Part shown: in pieces, positions 43,801-53,109 of the stretch
Numbering within the stretch: position 1 is the first letter of the stretch
Layout of the letters: each line of letters begins with the position of its first letter
From: Mesorhizobium sp. M9A.F.Ca.ET.002.03.1.2
Lineage (GTDB): Bacteria; Pseudomonadota; Alphaproteobacteria; Rhizobiales; Rhizobiaceae
Assembly: GCF_003952365.1 (NCBI RefSeq)
Contig: NZ_CP034443.1
Span: 1,791,001-1,855,000, forward strand
Reading direction: 5' to 3'
DNA: 64,000 bases
Notes under the pieces: generated by a model
What the model saw: only the letters and a program-made list of their open reading frames with translations
What the model was told of the DNA's origin: nothing
The model's database searches: none
Made by a program: the position numbers and the translations under genes

Positions 43801-44336
43801 AGGCGGAGCCTGGTTTTGCCGTGATGCGGGGACTGGCGCTGCACAAATTGTTGCAGATGCTGCCCGGCATTGCGGAAGGAGAACGCCGGGGTGCCGCGGA
43901 ACGTTATCTCAAGCGCGCCGGCGCGCAATGGCCCGATGCCGAGCGCGACAAGGCCTTGGCCTCGGTGGCGGCGATCCTTGCCGACAGCCGCTTCGATCAG
44001 CTGTTCGCATCGTCGTCGCGCGCCGAGGTCGCGGTCATGGGCAGCCTGGAGGTCAAGGGCAAGCTGCGCTCCATCTCCGGCAAGATCGACCGGCTGGCGG
44101 TAACATCAGGCAGGGTTTCGATCGTCGACTACAAGACCAATCGGCCGGCGCCGGCAGCGCTGGCGGACGTTCCGCCGGCCTATGTTCTGCAGCTCGCGCT
44201 CTATCGCGCGCTGCTTCAGCCGCTTTACCCGGGCCGCGAGGTCTCGGCCGCCTTGCTGTTCACCGAAGCGCCGCGGCTGATCGAGCTGCCGGCAAAGGCG
44301 ATGGACGATGCCCTTGCCCGACTCACGGGAGCGTGA
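40824..44336 (+). CDS. addA: Double-strand break repair helicase-nuclease AddA
   Basis: A 1170-residue UvrD-type helicase with a C-terminal nuclease. Walker A is [11 protein letters not shown] (residues 29-39). Motif II appears as [15 protein letters not shown], and later motifs as [17 protein letters not shown] and [13 protein letters not shown]. The nuclease motif [14 protein letters not shown] is near the end. It forms the AddAB resection complex with AddB. The ATG at 40824 overlaps the addB stop (ATGA); upstream in-frame codons give an arginine-rich extension without support. Confidence 0.96.
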   Translation: MKKAYPIPTDTAASQASASDPQNSAWVSANAGSGKTHVLAQRVIRLLLRGTDPSKILCLTYTRAAAANMSNRVFSTLSEWTALGDTELATRIEALDGRQPDRKTMRRARRLFAEALETPGGLKIQTIHAFCESVLHQFPLEANIPAHFEMLDPQMEASLFAAARRDMISGAAACDAGLDEAIATILERGGEHGLDALLAEIVRKRDGLRAFIAAAGGDGFRALFDEFRFRAGQSAEGLAASVWPLPGFLPDYFVTFARAAEATDARIVLNNLLPYAQLAFAEDDPVRRLQLLAKAFLRADGEPYEPAKTFKKALLDRLPDLGERYLAAADAILEISDRLALFRMLEGTRAALTIADWLIARYEHLKRARGFLDFNDLITRTVNLLARPDAGPWVQYKLDQGIDHILLDEAQDTSPDQWEVVKRLAEEFFAGLGARDNLHRTVFAVGDEKQSIYSFQGAAPDSFADSRLLFAGKVRAANAAFADLKLTWSFRSTDDVLAAVDRVFADPVVRRGISHDPDPLNHKAIRTDAPGYVEVWPSIGADAVDEPDDWTQAVDHAHAPAVRVAENVAATIAGWIGAGETIEGRGSKFRPGDVLVLVRKRDRFVHALTRALKRRGIPVAGADRLSLPGHIAVKDLIALGHFLIQPEDDLSLAVVLRSPIFDVSEEVLFALAGGRPSGLSLIASLRRHAGESAALAAIAAQLDTWSDEAAFKPVFEFYAGALARDGLRRKMIARLGPEAGDIIDEFLSFCLAEERTGLPGLEAFLSTLENAGPEIKREMDQTRDEVRVMTVHAAKGLEAPVVFLVDGGSAPFSDQHLPRLMPFDGSGEYWDGKGYLWRSASDVANGFSRAASVRARELADDEYRRLLYVGMTRAEDRLIVCGYHGKRAPNAGTWHSIVSRALVGAPESAERRHPATGETVHRFHVTKLPPVAQAAAEEAQQTQQFGPLPKTLFEPLPPFEDLPRPLSPSGASALIDEVKEAAIDTGSPVLDTEAEPGFAVMRGLALHKLLQMLPGIAEGERRGAAERYLKRAGAQWPDAERDKALASVAAILADSRFDQLFASSSRAEVAVMGSLEVKGKLRSISGKIDRLAVTSGRVSIVDYKTNRPAPAALADVPPAYVLQLALYRALLQPLYPGREVSAALLFTEAPRLIELPAKAMDDALARLTGA

Positions 44337-44410
44337 CACAACACCTGCTTGAACAAACACGCGATAACCACCACATTTGGTGCGACAACAACTCTCGAAA
44401 GGATTTCAGC

Positions 44411-44734
44411 ATGGCCACCGTCAAGGTCGACAAGAGCAATTTCCAGGCCGACGTGCTCGACGCCAAGGAGCCGGTCGTCGTCGATTTCTGGGCGGAATGG
44501 TGCGGCCCGTGCAAGATGATCGCGCCGGCGCTGGAAGATATCGCCAGCGAACTCGGCGGCAAGGTCAAGATCGCGAAACTCAACATCGACGAGAATCCCG
44601 AGCTTGCCGCGCAGTTCGGCGTGCGCTCGATCCCGACGCTGATGATCTTCAAGGGCGGCGAGATGGCCGACATGAAGGTTGGCGCAGCACCCAAGACGGC
44701 GCTGTCGCACTGGATCAACGGCAACCTCGCCTGA
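44411..44734 (+). CDS. trxA: Thioredoxin
   Basis: A 107-residue thioredoxin 1. The active site is WCGPC (Cys31, Cys34), with [18 protein letters not shown] and the cis-proline loop [12 protein letters not shown]. It reduces protein disulfides in the cytoplasm. The ATG has a GAAAGGA site and lies 74 bases after addA, a common rhizobial order. A strong terminator follows. Confidence 0.97.
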   Translation: MATVKVDKSNFQADVLDAKEPVVVDFWAEWCGPCKMIAPALEDIASELGGKVKIAKLNIDENPELAAQFGVRSIPTLMIFKGGEMADMKVGAAPKTALSHWINGNLA

Positions 44735-44758
44735 TCCGGTACGAAATTCTGCAGGACA

Positions 44759-44785
44759 AGCCCGGCCGTCGCGCCGGGCTTTTTG
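44759..44785 (+). terminator. Rho-independent terminator of trxA
   Basis: AGCCCGGC (44759-44766) and GCCGGGCT (44773-44780) form an 8-bp stem with a 6-base loop, followed by a run of T. It ends the divL-to-trxA gene run. Confidence 0.88.
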
Positions 44786-44862
44786 TTGGCGTTATCGCTG
44801 GATGGTTCTGGCACTCGCGCCAATGTGCGTCATATCCTCTGCTTGGCGAACAGGAGAGCTCC

Positions 44863-45144
44863 ATGACCGGATCCGCCAAGGCAACCGTCTTTATCGACAA
44901 TGACCGCGTCATCGTCACCGAGTACCGCTTCGCGCCGGGCGACAACACCGGCTGGCACCGCCATGGCCACGACTACGTCGTCGTGCCGCTCATGGACGGC
45001 AAGGTCAAGCTGCTGACCAAGGACGGCGAATCCTTTGCCGAGATGAAGAAGGGCGCGCCCTATTTCCGCAAGGAAGGCGTCGAGCACGACGTCATCAGCG
45101 CCAATGAGGGCGAATACGCCTTCATCGAGATCGAGCTGAAATAA
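44863..45144 (+). CDS. Cupin domain-containing protein
   Basis: A 93-residue single-domain cupin. Cupin motif 1 is GDNTGWHRHGHDYVVVPLMDG with metal-type histidines. Motif 2 is around YFRKEGVEHDVISANEGEY. An AGGAGAG site precedes the ATG; the terminator upstream separates it from trxA. It may bind a small molecule or metal. The function is unknown, and it looks singly transcribed. Confidence 0.85.
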   Translation: MTGSAKATVFIDNDRVIVTEYRFAPGDNTGWHRHGHDYVVVPLMDGKVKLLTKDGESFAEMKKGAPYFRKEGVEHDVISANEGEYAFIEIELK

Positions 45145-45156
45145 TCCACCGCGCGA

Positions 45157-45576
45157 TCACCAATCGGCGATGCGATCGCCTCCGGCGAATTGCGCACTCT
45201 TTTCGGTATACTCGAACAACTCGATCTTCACGCCGTTGGGATCGCGTATCCAGGCCTGATAGGTGTCATCGCACGCGTGCTTCTTTGCCGTGACATCGAT
45301 GCCCTTCGATCTTATGTGGGCGATCGCCGCGTCGATGTTTTCCACCTCAAGGCAGAAGTGGTTGATCTGGTTCAAGTCGCTATAGCGGGCCTCGTCTTTG
45401 TGGAATACCTCGACGTGGCTGCGGCCGCCGCAATTGAGGTAGAACCCGAAAATCTTGCCGTCGCGCAGGAAATTGAACTGGGTGTCCATGCCGAGGACGT
45501 CCCTGTAGAAGCTTCGCGTCGCTTCCAGTTCATGCGCGAAGATGCAGACATGAGCGAGCTGCTTTACCTTGAGCAT
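45157..45576 (-). CDS. VOC family protein (glyoxalase/dioxygenase fold)
   Basis: A 139-residue vicinal-oxygen-chelate protein. It shows the paired beta-alpha-beta modules (LAHVCIFAHELEATRSFYRD-V and NHFCLEVENIDAAIAHIRSKG) and metal-type residues (His at the start, Glu in VKIELFEY). It is a lactoylglutathione lyase relative, but the exact reaction is not decidable. It is the last gene of the minus-strand trp-accD-folC run, 27 bases after folC. Confidence 0.87.
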   Translation of the reverse strand: MLKVKQLAHVCIFAHELEATRSFYRDVLGMDTQFNFLRDGKIFGFYLNCGGRSHVEVFHKDEARYSDLNQINHFCLEVENIDAAIAHIRSKGIDVTAKKHACDDTYQAWIRDPNGVKIELFEYTEKSAQFAGGDRIADW

Positions 45577-45603
45577 GACTGGCTCCTCGCAGAAAATCCG
45601 GCT

Positions 45604-46929
45604 TCAGACCGGCGGCGTGCCGTTTTCGGCCAACACCGCGCCGGCCAGATAGAGCGAGCCGCTGATCAGGATACGCGGCGGCGGTCCGTCCCAGCCGTCG
45701 CGCAACAGCATCAATGCATTGGCGACCGAGCTCACCGGTTCGGCCGACAGCCCGGCCTCGACGGCGCGGATCGCCAGTTCATCATTCGGCACGCTGGCCT
45801 CGCTGAGGCTCACCGGCACCGTGTAGACATGCCGGACCAGGCCCTTGAAGGCGCGGAAATAGCCGCTCTGGTCCTTGGTGTTGATCATCCCGGAAATCAG
45901 GAACAGCGGCCGCGGGTTCTTTTCCTCCCGCTCGGCCAGCGCCTCGGCGACGACCATGCCGGCGCCCGGATTGTGGCCGCCGTCGAGCCAGATCTCGGCG
46001 CCCTTCGGCGCCAGTTCGGTCAGCCTGCCTTGCGGCAATTTCTGCATCCGCGCCGGCCAGGCGGCATTGGCCATCGCCTTCTCGGCGGCGCGGTGGCTGA
46101 TCTCGAAGCCCGCCGCCTTGACCGCCGCGATTGCCGCCGCCGCGTTGGCGAACTGGTGGCGCCCCGGCAGGCGCGGCGGCGGCAGGTCCATCAAGCCGTC
46201 TTCGTCCTGGTAGACCATGCGGCCGTTTTCCTCGAAGGCGAGGAAGTCCTGGCCATAGACGAAGGCGGGACAGTCGAGCCGCTCGGCGGTTTCGATGAGC
46301 ACCTGCAGCGCCGTTTCGCTTTCCTGCGCGCCGATGACCACCGGGCAACCGGGCTTGATGATGCCGGCTTTTTCGGCGGCGATCAGTTCGACACGGTCCC
46401 CGAGATAGGCCTCGTGGTCTAGCGAGACCGGCATGATCACCGACACCGCCGGCTCGGTGACGACATTGGTGGCGTCGAAGCGGCCGCCGAGGCCGACCTC
46501 GATGATGACGGCATCCGCCGGGTGTTCGGAAAACAGCAGGAAGGTGACGGCGGTGAGGATTTCGAAGACGGTGATCGTCTCGCCTCCATTGGCCTTGGCG
46601 ACGCGGGCGATCGCGTCGGCGAAGACCTTGTCCTCGACCAGCCTGCCGCCGCCGTCGGCGGCCAGCCGGTAGCGCTCATGCCAGTTCACCAGATGTGGGG
46701 AAGTGTGGACATGGACGCGGTGGCCAGAGGCTTCGAGCAGCGCCTGCGAAAAGGCGGCGCAGGAGCCCTTGCCGTTGGTGCCGGCGATGTGGATGACCGG
46801 CGGCAGGTGGTCCTGCGGATTGCCCAGCCGCTCCAGCAGCCGCGAAATGCGGTCGAGCGAAAGGTCGAAGCCCTTCGGATGAAGCGACATCAGGCTTTCG
46901 ATTTCGCGGTCGGCGGCAAGCGTGGTCAT
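45604..46929 (-). CDS. folC: Bifunctional folylpolyglutamate synthase/dihydrofolate synthase
   Basis: A 441-residue Mur-ligase-fold enzyme. The ATP loop is HIAGTNGKGSCAAFSQALL near residues 48-66. FEILTAVTFLLFSEHPADA and EVGLGGRFDATNVV are further family pieces, and LDGGHNPGAGMVVAEAL lies in the C-terminal domain. It adds glutamate to dihydropteroate and to folates. It follows accD by 62 bases on the minus strand, the conserved accD-folC order. Confidence 0.96.
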   Translation of the reverse strand: MTTLAADREIESLMSLHPKGFDLSLDRISRLLERLGNPQDHLPPVIHIAGTNGKGSCAAFSQALLEASGHRVHVHTSPHLVNWHERYRLAADGGGRLVEDKVFADAIARVAKANGGETITVFEILTAVTFLLFSEHPADAVIIEVGLGGRFDATNVVTEPAVSVIMPVSLDHEAYLGDRVELIAAEKAGIIKPGCPVVIGAQESETALQVLIETAERLDCPAFVYGQDFLAFEENGRMVYQDEDGLMDLPPPRLPGRHQFANAAAAIAAVKAAGFEISHRAAEKAMANAAWPARMQKLPQGRLTELAPKGAEIWLDGGHNPGAGMVVAEALAEREEKNPRPLFLISGMINTKDQSGYFRAFKGLVRHVYTVPVSLSEASVPNDELAIRAVEAGLSAEPVSSVANALMLLRDGWDGPPPRILISGSLYLAGAVLAENGTPPV

Positions 46930-46991
46930 GGGAGAATCCTAGGCGCGTCGCGGACGGCGCGCAATCGCGGTTCGCGGCGAAGGATGTCGCT

Positions 46992-47918
46992 TCAGGCTTG
47001 CGGGCGTGCCTCCGCCGGGATGGCCGCCGGCGGCAGGATTTCCGGCTCCAGCGGTTTTTGCTCTTCCGGCAGCTTGAGCAGCATTTTCAGCAGCCGCGCG
47101 ATCGTCTGGCGCATCTCCAGCCGCGACACCACCATGTCGACCATGCCGTGCTCCATCAGATATTCGGAGCGCTGGAAGCCGTCGGGCAGCTTTTCCCTGA
47201 TGGTCTGCTCGATGACGCGCGGCCCGGCAAAGCCGATCAGCGCGCCGGGCTCGGCGATGTGCACGTCGCCCAGCATGGCATAGGAGGCGGTGACGCCGCC
47301 GGTGGTCGGATTGGTCAGAACGACGATGTAGGGAAGGCCGGCCTCCTTCAGGCGATCGACACCGACGGTGGTTCTCGGCAATTGCATCAGCGACAGGATG
47401 CCTTCCTGCATGCGGGCGCCGCCGGAGGCTGCGAACAGGACCAGCGGCCTTTTGCGTTGCAAGGCCACCTCGAAGGCATGAACGATGGCGTCGCCGGCGG
47501 CCATGCCGAGCGAGCCGCCCATGAAGGCGAAATCCTGCACCGTCACCACCACCGGCAGGCCCTCGACGGTGCCCAGTGCATTGACGATCGCGTCCTCCAG
47601 TCCGGTCTTGGACTTGGCGTCCTTCAGCCGGTCGGTGTAGCGCTTCTCGTCACGGAACTTCAGCGGATCCTGCACGACCTTGGGATTTTCGAGCGTCTCG
47701 TATTTGCCGTCGTCGAAGAAGAATTTCAGCCGCTCCTTGGCCGAGATCTTCATGTGGTGGCCGGAGGACGGGATGACGAACTGGTTCTGCTCCAGATCCT
47801 TGTGGAAGATCATCTCGCCGGTCTCGGGATCCTTGATCCAGAGATTCTCGGGCATGTCGGTGCGCCGGCCGAGCATCGAATTGATCTTCGGGCGAACGTA
47901 GTTGGTGATCCAGTTCAT
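46992..47918 (-). CDS. accD: Acetyl-CoA carboxylase carboxyltransferase subunit beta (zinc ribbon lost)
   Basis: A 308-residue carboxyltransferase beta subunit of acetyl-CoA carboxylase. The crotonase-type core is intact ([55 protein letters not shown] in part). E. coli AccD has four zinc-ribbon cysteines in this N-terminal region; here the equivalent positions read Asp30, Thr33, Ile49 and Ser52. The following HHMK is kept. The ATG at 47918 starts the usual [12 protein letters not shown]. It belongs to the trpA-accD-folC run. Confidence 0.96.
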   Translation of the reverse strand: MNWITNYVRPKINSMLGRRTDMPENLWIKDPETGEMIFHKDLEQNQFVIPSSGHHMKISAKERLKFFFDDGKYETLENPKVVQDPLKFRDEKRYTDRLKDAKSKTGLEDAIVNALGTVEGLPVVVTVQDFAFMGGSLGMAAGDAIVHAFEVALQRKRPLVLFAASGGARMQEGILSLMQLPRTTVGVDRLKEAGLPYIVVLTNPTTGGVTASYAMLGDVHIAEPGALIGFAGPRVIEQTIREKLPDGFQRSEYLMEHGMVDMVVSRLEMRQTIARLLKMLLKLPEEQKPLEPEILPPAAIPAEARPQA

Positions 47919-47965
47919 CACTTCGGCTCCTGTCCTGACGAAGAGATAGGAAAGACGTAGGAAGA

Positions 47966-48805
47966 CTATTCGGCGACAGCAAGGCGGGCCGCGCGCACGC
48001 CTTGCGAAAGCCCGCTGACCAGTGTGGCGACCGCCTCGGCCGGGTCGGCGGTCTTTTCGCCCTTTGATCCCAGAACATTGGCGACCGCGTTGACGATCGC
48101 GGTGCCGACGACGACGCCGTCGGCCGACGCCCCGATGATGCGCGCCTGCTCGGCGGTCTTGACGCCGAAGCCGACGCAGACCGGCAGGTCGGTATGGCTC
48201 TTGATGCGCCCGACCGCCGCCGCCACCTTGCCGGTGTCGGCAAGCGCCGAGCCGGTGATGCCGGTCATCGAGACGTAGTAGACGAAGCCGGAGGTGTTCT
48301 GCAGCACCTTGGGCAGGCGCTTGTCGTCGGTGGTCGGCGTCGCCAGCCGGATGAAATTGATGCCGGCCTTCAGCGCCGGAATGCACAGTTCCTCATCCAT
48401 TTCCGGCGGCAGGTCGACGACGATCAGCCCGTCGATGCCGCTGGCCAGCGCATCCCTGAGGAAGCGATCGACGCCGTAGATGTAGATCGGATTGTAGTAG
48501 CCCATCAAAACGATTGGCGTCTCATTGTCGCCGGCGCGGAATTCCGACGCCATCTTCAGCGTCTTGACCAGCGTCTGGCCGCCCTTCAGCGCGCGCAGGC
48601 CGGCGGCCTGGATCGCCGGGCCGTCGGCCATCGGATCGGAGAACGGCATGCCGAGCTCGATGATGTCGCTGCCGGCGCCGGACAGCGCCTTCATGATCGA
48701 CAGCGAGGTCTCGTAGTCCGGGTCTCCGCCCATGAAATAGGTGACGAGCGCCGGGCGCCCTTCGGCCTTCAGCTTGGCCATGCGGCGGTCGATGCGGGTG
48801 GTCAT
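47966..48805 (-). CDS. trpA: Tryptophan synthase alpha subunit
   Basis: A 279-residue (beta/alpha)8-barrel protein. The catalytic glutamate is in [18 protein letters not shown] and the aspartate in [10 protein letters not shown]. Phosphate loops include [11 protein letters not shown] and [11 protein letters not shown]. It cleaves indole-3-glycerol phosphate and passes indole to TrpB. It starts 2 bases after the trpB stop on the minus strand. Confidence 0.97.
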   Translation of the reverse strand: MTTRIDRRMAKLKAEGRPALVTYFMGGDPDYETSLSIMKALSGAGSDIIELGMPFSDPMADGPAIQAAGLRALKGGQTLVKTLKMASEFRAGDNETPIVLMGYYNPIYIYGVDRFLRDALASGIDGLIVVDLPPEMDEELCIPALKAGINFIRLATPTTDDKRLPKVLQNTSGFVYYVSMTGITGSALADTGKVAAAVGRIKSHTDLPVCVGFGVKTAEQARIIGASADGVVVGTAIVNAVANVLGSKGEKTADPAEAVATLVSGLSQGVRAARLAVAE

Positions 48806-48807
48806 GA

Positions 48808-50058
48808 TCAGATCTCCATGCCCAGCATATTGGCCACCGTATGCACGTCCTTGTCGCCGCGGCCGGACAGGTTGACGATGACGATCTGGTCCTTGTCCAT
48901 GGCGGGCACGATCTTCACCGCATGCGCGATGGCATGAGCGGATTCGAGCGCCGGAATGATGCCTTCGACGCGGGTCGTCAGCTGGAACGCCTCCAGCGCC
49001 TCGTCATCGAGAACAGGCACATAATCGACGCGGCCGGTATCGCGCAGCCAGGAATGCTCCGGCCCGACGCCCGGATAATCGAGGCCGGCCGAGATCGAAT
49101 GCCCGTCCATGATCTGGCCGTCGGCATCCTGCAGGAGATAGGTGCGGTTGCCGTGCAGCACGCCGGGCGCGCCGGCATTCATCGAGGCGCAATGCTCGAT
49201 GCCGTCGAGGCCGCGGCCGCCGGCCTCGATGCCGATGATGCGAACGTCTTTGTCGTCGAGGAACGGATGAAACAGGCCGATGGCGTTGGACCCGCCGCCG
49301 ACACAGGCGATGATGGTGTCCGGCAGCCGGCCTCCCTGTTCGAGAATCTGCGCCCGCGCCTCGGTGCCGATCACCGACTGGAAGTCGCGCACCAGCTCCG
49401 GATAGGGATGCGGGCCGGCGGCGGTGCCGATCAGGTAATAGGTGTCCTCGACATTGGTCACCCAGTCGCGCAGGGCCTCGTTCATGGCGTCCTTCAGCGT
49501 GCCGTGTCCTGCGGTCACCGGTCGCACCTCGGCGCCGAGCAGCTTCATGCGGAAGACGTTGGGGCTTTGCCGGGCGACGTCGGTAGCGCCCATATAGACG
49601 ACGCACGGAAAGCCGAAACGCGCCGCCACCGTGGCCGACGCCACGCCATGCTGGCCAGCGCCCGTCTCGGCGATGATCCGCTTCTTGCCCATCCGCTTGG
49701 CCAGCAGGATCTGGCCGAGGCAGTTGTTGATCTTGTGCGAGCCGGTGTGGTTCAGATCCTCGCGCTTGAAATAGACTTTCGCGCCGCCGCCGAGGCCCTT
49801 CGCCGAGGAGACCTCGCGAAGATGCCTGGTCAGGCCTTCGGCGAAATAAAGCTTCGAAGGCCGCCCGGCATAGTGGGTCGAAAGGTCAGTCAGTTCGGCC
49901 TTGAAATCCGGGTCGTCCTTGACCTCGTTCCAGTGCCGTTCCAGGTCGAGGATCAGCGGCATCAGCGTCTCGGCGACGAAGCGGCCGCCAAAGATGCCGA
50001 ACATGCCCTGTTCGTCGGGTCCGGTGCGGAAGGAATTGGGTATCGCCGGCTTGTCCAT
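48808..50058 (-). CDS. trpB: Tryptophan synthase beta subunit
   Basis: A 416-residue PLP enzyme, slightly longer than E. coli TrpB because of the alphaproteobacterial N-terminus. The PLP lysine is in [15 protein letters not shown], and the phosphate loop is [10 protein letters not shown]. It condenses indole and serine to tryptophan. The ATG at 50058 begins [10 protein letters not shown]. An upstream in-frame ATG would read into a palindromic repeat (50084-50132) and is rejected. Confidence 0.97.
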   Translation of the reverse strand: MDKPAIPNSFRTGPDEQGMFGIFGGRFVAETLMPLILDLERHWNEVKDDPDFKAELTDLSTHYAGRPSKLYFAEGLTRHLREVSSAKGLGGGAKVYFKREDLNHTGSHKINNCLGQILLAKRMGKKRIIAETGAGQHGVASATVAARFGFPCVVYMGATDVARQSPNVFRMKLLGAEVRPVTAGHGTLKDAMNEALRDWVTNVEDTYYLIGTAAGPHPYPELVRDFQSVIGTEARAQILEQGGRLPDTIIACVGGGSNAIGLFHPFLDDKDVRIIGIEAGGRGLDGIEHCASMNAGAPGVLHGNRTYLLQDADGQIMDGHSISAGLDYPGVGPEHSWLRDTGRVDYVPVLDDEALEAFQLTTRVEGIIPALESAHAIAHAVKIVPAMDKDQIVIVNLSGRGDKDVHTVANMLGMEI

Positions 50059-50083
50059 CGCCGATCTCCTACTTCTTGTTTTG

Positions 50084-50132
50084 GAGCATGTCCTTGTCGG
50101 AAAACCGGTTTCCACTTTTCCGGGACATGCTC
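50084..50132. repeat. Rhizobial palindromic intergenic repeat, copy 3
   Basis: Arms GAGCATGTCC (50084-50093) and GGACATGCTC (50123-50132) enclose GGAAAACCGGTTTCCACTTT, the reverse of the core seen in copies 1 and 4. It fills the gap between trpF and trpB. Confidence 0.75.
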
Positions 50133-50145
50133 TGGATTCTACGCT

Positions 50146-50805
50146 TCAGGCTGCGCGGGTGTTCCGCGCGGCTCTGACGGCCCGGAAAAACTGTTCGATC
50201 AGCGCCGGATCCTTGACGCCCGGCGCGCTTTCCACGCCCGAGGAAATGTCTATTCCGGGCGGGTTGGCAAACCGAAGGGCATCGCCGATATTGGCGGCGT
50301 TGAGCCCACCGGAAAGCATGTAATCGACGCCTGCGTCAAGGCCGGCCAGAATGCGCCAGTCGAAGGCAACGCCGTTGCCGCCCGGCAGTTCCGAACCCTT
50401 CGGTGGCTTGGCGTCGAACAGGAAACGGTCGGCAATGCCGACGAAGGGTTTTATCCGCTCCAGATCGGCAGCCGCGCTGACGGCCAGCGCCTTCATCACC
50501 GGCAGACCATAGCGTGTCTTGACCTCGGCCGCTCGCTCCGGCGTTTCCGAACCATGCAGCTGCAGCATATCGGGCTGCATTTTCTCAACGATCTCATCCA
50601 GCAACGTGTCGCCGGCGTCGACCGTCACGGCAACCGCCTTGGCCTTGCCGATCGCCGCTTCACGCAAGCGGCGGGCTTCCGCTGGCTCGACATAGCGCGG
50701 GCTTTTGGTGAAGAAAATGAAGCCGACATGGCTTGCGCCGCCGGCCAGTGCCGCGGTCAATGCCCTGTCGGTCTTCAATCCGCATATCTTGATGTCGAGC
50801 GCCAT
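50146..50805 (-). CDS. trpF: Phosphoribosylanthranilate isomerase
   Basis: A 219-residue (beta/alpha)8-barrel isomerase of tryptophan synthesis. The catalytic cysteine is in LDIKICGLKT (Cys7) and the aspartate in VAVTVDAGDTLLDE. LQLHGSETPE and MLSGGLNAANI are also typical. The ATG at 50805 gives the canonical MALDIKICG; a longer in-frame start is atypical. It is the first gene of the minus-strand trpFBA-accD-folC run. Confidence 0.96.
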   Translation of the reverse strand: MALDIKICGLKTDRALTAALAGGASHVGFIFFTKSPRYVEPAEARRLREAAIGKAKAVAVTVDAGDTLLDEIVEKMQPDMLQLHGSETPERAAEVKTRYGLPVMKALAVSAAADLERIKPFVGIADRFLFDAKPPKGSELPGGNGVAFDWRILAGLDAGVDYMLSGGLNAANIGDALRFANPPGIDISSGVESAPGVKDPALIEQFFRAVRAARNTRAA

Positions 50806-50915
50806 GACGCGGGCATTGGCACGAAACAGCAAAAGAGTCGAGAAAAAGCATGCTGTTTGCCGCCAACGCGGAACGCGCTACCTTACTTCAGATAGTACAG
50901 GCGGGAGCAAAAAAC

Positions 50916-51134
50916 ATGGCAGACGAAACCGTCGCCCAACTCAGGCAAAAGATCGCGCAGGCCCGCGAGGTCATCGCTCATCTGATGGACAAGGCCGCCT
51001 TCAACGGCGCCGAGGCGCAGCGCGCGCTCGACTATTTCGACAGCGACGCCTTCGAGACGGACTTCTTGCCATGGCCGCGCCATGCCGATGAAGGCTTGCG
51101 GCCGGAGGAACTCAACGCAGCGAACGATGATTGA
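50916..51134 (+). CDS. Small hypothetical protein
   Basis: A 72-residue soluble, probably helical protein (MADETVAQLRQKIAQAREVI, then an acidic second half ending LRPEELNAANDD). A GGGAG site precedes the ATG at 50916; a longer in-frame start at 50850 lacks one. It is divergent from trpF and convergent with the next minus-strand gene. I recognise no family. Good codon use and the ribosome site support it as a real gene. Confidence 0.65.
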   Translation: MADETVAQLRQKIAQAREVIAHLMDKAAFNGAEAQRALDYFDSDAFETDFLPWPRHADEGLRPEELNAANDD

Positions 51135-51160
51135 TCGGCTAAGCTTTCAAAGCTCGCTTG

Positions 51161-51628
51161 TCATTGGAGTGTCGCCACTCCCAACGCGCGGCTCAGCTCG
51201 TTCATGGCCTCCAATGGAAACTCGTGACGGACCCAATTCTCCTTGTAACCCTTGACGCCATGTGTGTTCAGAACCGCACGAACGGCACTGAGAACTGCTT
51301 CTGCGAACTCTCGCAATCCGCATGTGGCTTCAAGTTTCACCTCGCCGAAGTCATCCGGCTCGTCAGACCAGATTTCTGAAAATTCCAGTATCTGCACTCT
51401 AACAAAAGCGCCTTCCGGCACCAGGACGAAGCGATACTCACCGGGTTCATCACAGAAGCGAGCGACCGAATACCTGGTGCCTTTCAGCGCTTTCAGTGTA
51501 GCGCCAAGCAGCTCGTTGAGAGCATCGCCCAGATAAGACGCTGCCACGGTTGCCTGAAGGTCGCCAACCGTCACATCGCACATCGCCCAACCCGCTCCAA
51601 TCAGCCGGTATTCGATCCGCGCGGGCAT
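51161..51628 (-). CDS. Hypothetical protein coupled to the YgjP-type metallopeptidase gene
   Basis: A 155-residue protein of mixed alpha/beta character (PARIEYRLIGAGWAMCDVTV, YRFVLVPEGAFVRVQILEF, WVRHEFPLEAMNELSRALG). It has no signal peptide or membrane segment. The ATG at 51628 follows the metallopeptidase stop by 3 bases, so translation is probably coupled. Its codon use is somewhat less G+C-biased than its neighbours. The size and fold recall immunity-type or Imm-like proteins, but I cannot assign a family. Confidence 0.7.
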   Translation of the reverse strand: MPARIEYRLIGAGWAMCDVTVGDLQATVAASYLGDALNELLGATLKALKGTRYSVARFCDEPGEYRFVLVPEGAFVRVQILEFSEIWSDEPDDFGEVKLEATCGLREFAEAVLSAVRAVLNTHGVKGYKENWVRHEFPLEAMNELSRALGVATLQ

Positions 51629-51631
51629 CAA

Positions 51632-52390
51632 TCACTCGAACATGATCGCCTGCAGCGCGCCGCCGTTGCGCTTGAGCCAGTCCTTGCAGCGCTCGGTGTC
51701 GGGGCAAAGCTGCTCGCACAATTTCCAGAATTTCGGTCCGTGGTTCATCTCCTTGAGATGCGCCACCTCATGCGCGACCAGATAGTTTATGACAGGCGCC
51801 GGCGCCATCATGATGCGCCAGGAGAAGGACAGGTTGCCGTCGGAGGTGCACGACCCCCAGCGGCTCGACGTGTCCTTGAAGCGGATCGCCCTGGCGCGCT
51901 TGCCGACCGCCACGGTGTGCTTGATGACCAGCGCCTCGATCTCGCGCTTGGCTTCGCGCTTGAGGAAATCGGCGATGCGGCGCGGCAGATGCACGCGATC
52001 GCCATGCACGATCATCAGCGGGCCACGCTCGTCACGCGACAGCATGACGGTGCCGCGTTTGGAAGGTTCATGAACGATGCGATGCGGCACGCCGCGCACC
52101 GGTATCTTGATGCCGGGCCGCACCTGCGGGCGGTTGGGCACCTTGGCCAGCCGCTGCTCCAGCCAGTCCTGATGGCGGTCCAGGAATTTTTCCACCTCGC
52201 CGCGGCGCAAGCCCGGCGGCACAGTGATGCGCAAGCCGCGGCCGCCGGAATCGATGCGCAGCGTCAGGCGGCGCGCCCGGTCGCTCTCGACGATCTTGAG
52301 CGGCAGCGTGCGGCCGGCGACACAATGCTCTCGCTCCACGACGGGAGCGGGCCTGGGTTTGGTCAGGTTGCGGAAGAAGCCGAATGACAT
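51632..52390 (-). CDS. YgjP-like zinc metallopeptidase (M48/DUF45)
   Basis: A 252-residue protein of the YgjP/DUF45 family. The zinc motif is YLVAHEVAHLKEMNHGPKFW (HExxH plus a distal histidine). SSRWGSCTSDGNLSFSWRIM is the second family signature. The N-terminal half is basic (RRLTLRIDSGGRGLRITVPP). Related proteins include SprT-like peptidases; the substrate is unknown. It precedes the hypothetical gene at 51161-51628 on the minus strand. Confidence 0.9.
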   Translation of the reverse strand: MSFGFFRNLTKPRPAPVVEREHCVAGRTLPLKIVESDRARRLTLRIDSGGRGLRITVPPGLRRGEVEKFLDRHQDWLEQRLAKVPNRPQVRPGIKIPVRGVPHRIVHEPSKRGTVMLSRDERGPLMIVHGDRVHLPRRIADFLKREAKREIEALVIKHTVAVGKRARAIRFKDTSSRWGSCTSDGNLSFSWRIMMAPAPVINYLVAHEVAHLKEMNHGPKFWKLCEQLCPDTERCKDWLKRNGGALQAIMFE

Positions 52391-52436
52391 GGCGGGACGA
52401 TACGCGATTCGAGGAAAACGAATAGAACAAAAAAGA

Positions 52437-52462
52437 AACGGCGCCGCTGACGCGACGCCGTT
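52437..52462 (-). terminator. Rho-independent terminator after the DUF2852 gene
   Basis: AACGGCG (52437-52443) and CGCCGTT (52456-52462) form a stem. On the minus strand the stem is followed by TTTCTTTTTTG, which suits the DUF2852 gene ending at 52489. The plus strand also has a T-run, so it may work in both directions. Confidence 0.75.
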
Positions 52463-52488
52463 TTTGATTATTTATCGGGGCAAGGCTC

Positions 52489-52992
52489 TTACTCGTCCAA
52501 CAGGCCAGGCGTGGATTTGCCACCGCGTTTGCCGGTCGCCGTCGAGCCGGTCGACCCACCGGTTGTCGGGCCGCCGGTTGTGGGCGAGGTCGACTTGTTG
52601 CGGTTCGCCATGAAGCGGTCGAACTCTTCCTGGTCCTTGGCGCGACGCAATTCCCTGGCATATTCGTCGAACTCGCTCAGCATCTCGTCGAGCTTGCGGC
52701 GCTCTTCATTGAGTCGCTCGAGTTCCTTTTCGCGCCAGTCGTCGAAAGCGACATTGCCGGTGCGGGCGGAGCCGTGGCCCCAGCGCGCCGCCTTGTCCGA
52801 ACCGCGGCGGCAACCGGCGAAGATGCCGTCGGTCGCGCGGTTGACGTCGCGCTTGAAGCCGTCAAGCCGGTCGCCCCAGATGATGTAGGCGAGCATGGCG
52901 AGGCCGAGCGGCCAGAACACCATGAAGCCGATCACCATCAGTGCGATGGTCGCCGGCGTCCAGGCCGGACGGATCAATGCAGATGTGTTCAT
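52489..52992 (-). CDS. DUF2852 domain-containing protein
   Basis: A 167-residue protein of the DUF2852 family. One hydrophobic membrane segment lies near residues 15-38 (IALMVIGFMVFWPLGLAML). A coiled-coil-like charged region follows (about 85-125, WREKELERLNEERRKLDEML). The C-terminus is rich in Thr, Gly and Ser (SPTTGGPTTGGSTGSTATGK). The function is unknown; an inner-membrane location with the charged part in the cytoplasm is likely. Confidence 0.85.
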   Translation of the reverse strand: MNTSALIRPAWTPATIALMVIGFMVFWPLGLAMLAYIIWGDRLDGFKRDVNRATDGIFAGCRRGSDKAARWGHGSARTGNVAFDDWREKELERLNEERRKLDEMLSEFDEYARELRRAKDQEEFDRFMANRNKSTSPTTGGPTTGGSTGSTATGKRGGKSTPGLLDE

Positions 52993-53109
52993 TTTCTCCC
53001 AATCCTTCAGTTGGAGACAGCCAATCCCGGCTGCGTGGAATCGAAATGGGAAGGGAAAAACGGCGATTCAAGACAGCCACTGTCAAAACCGGACAAGCGT
53101 CTGAAATGA

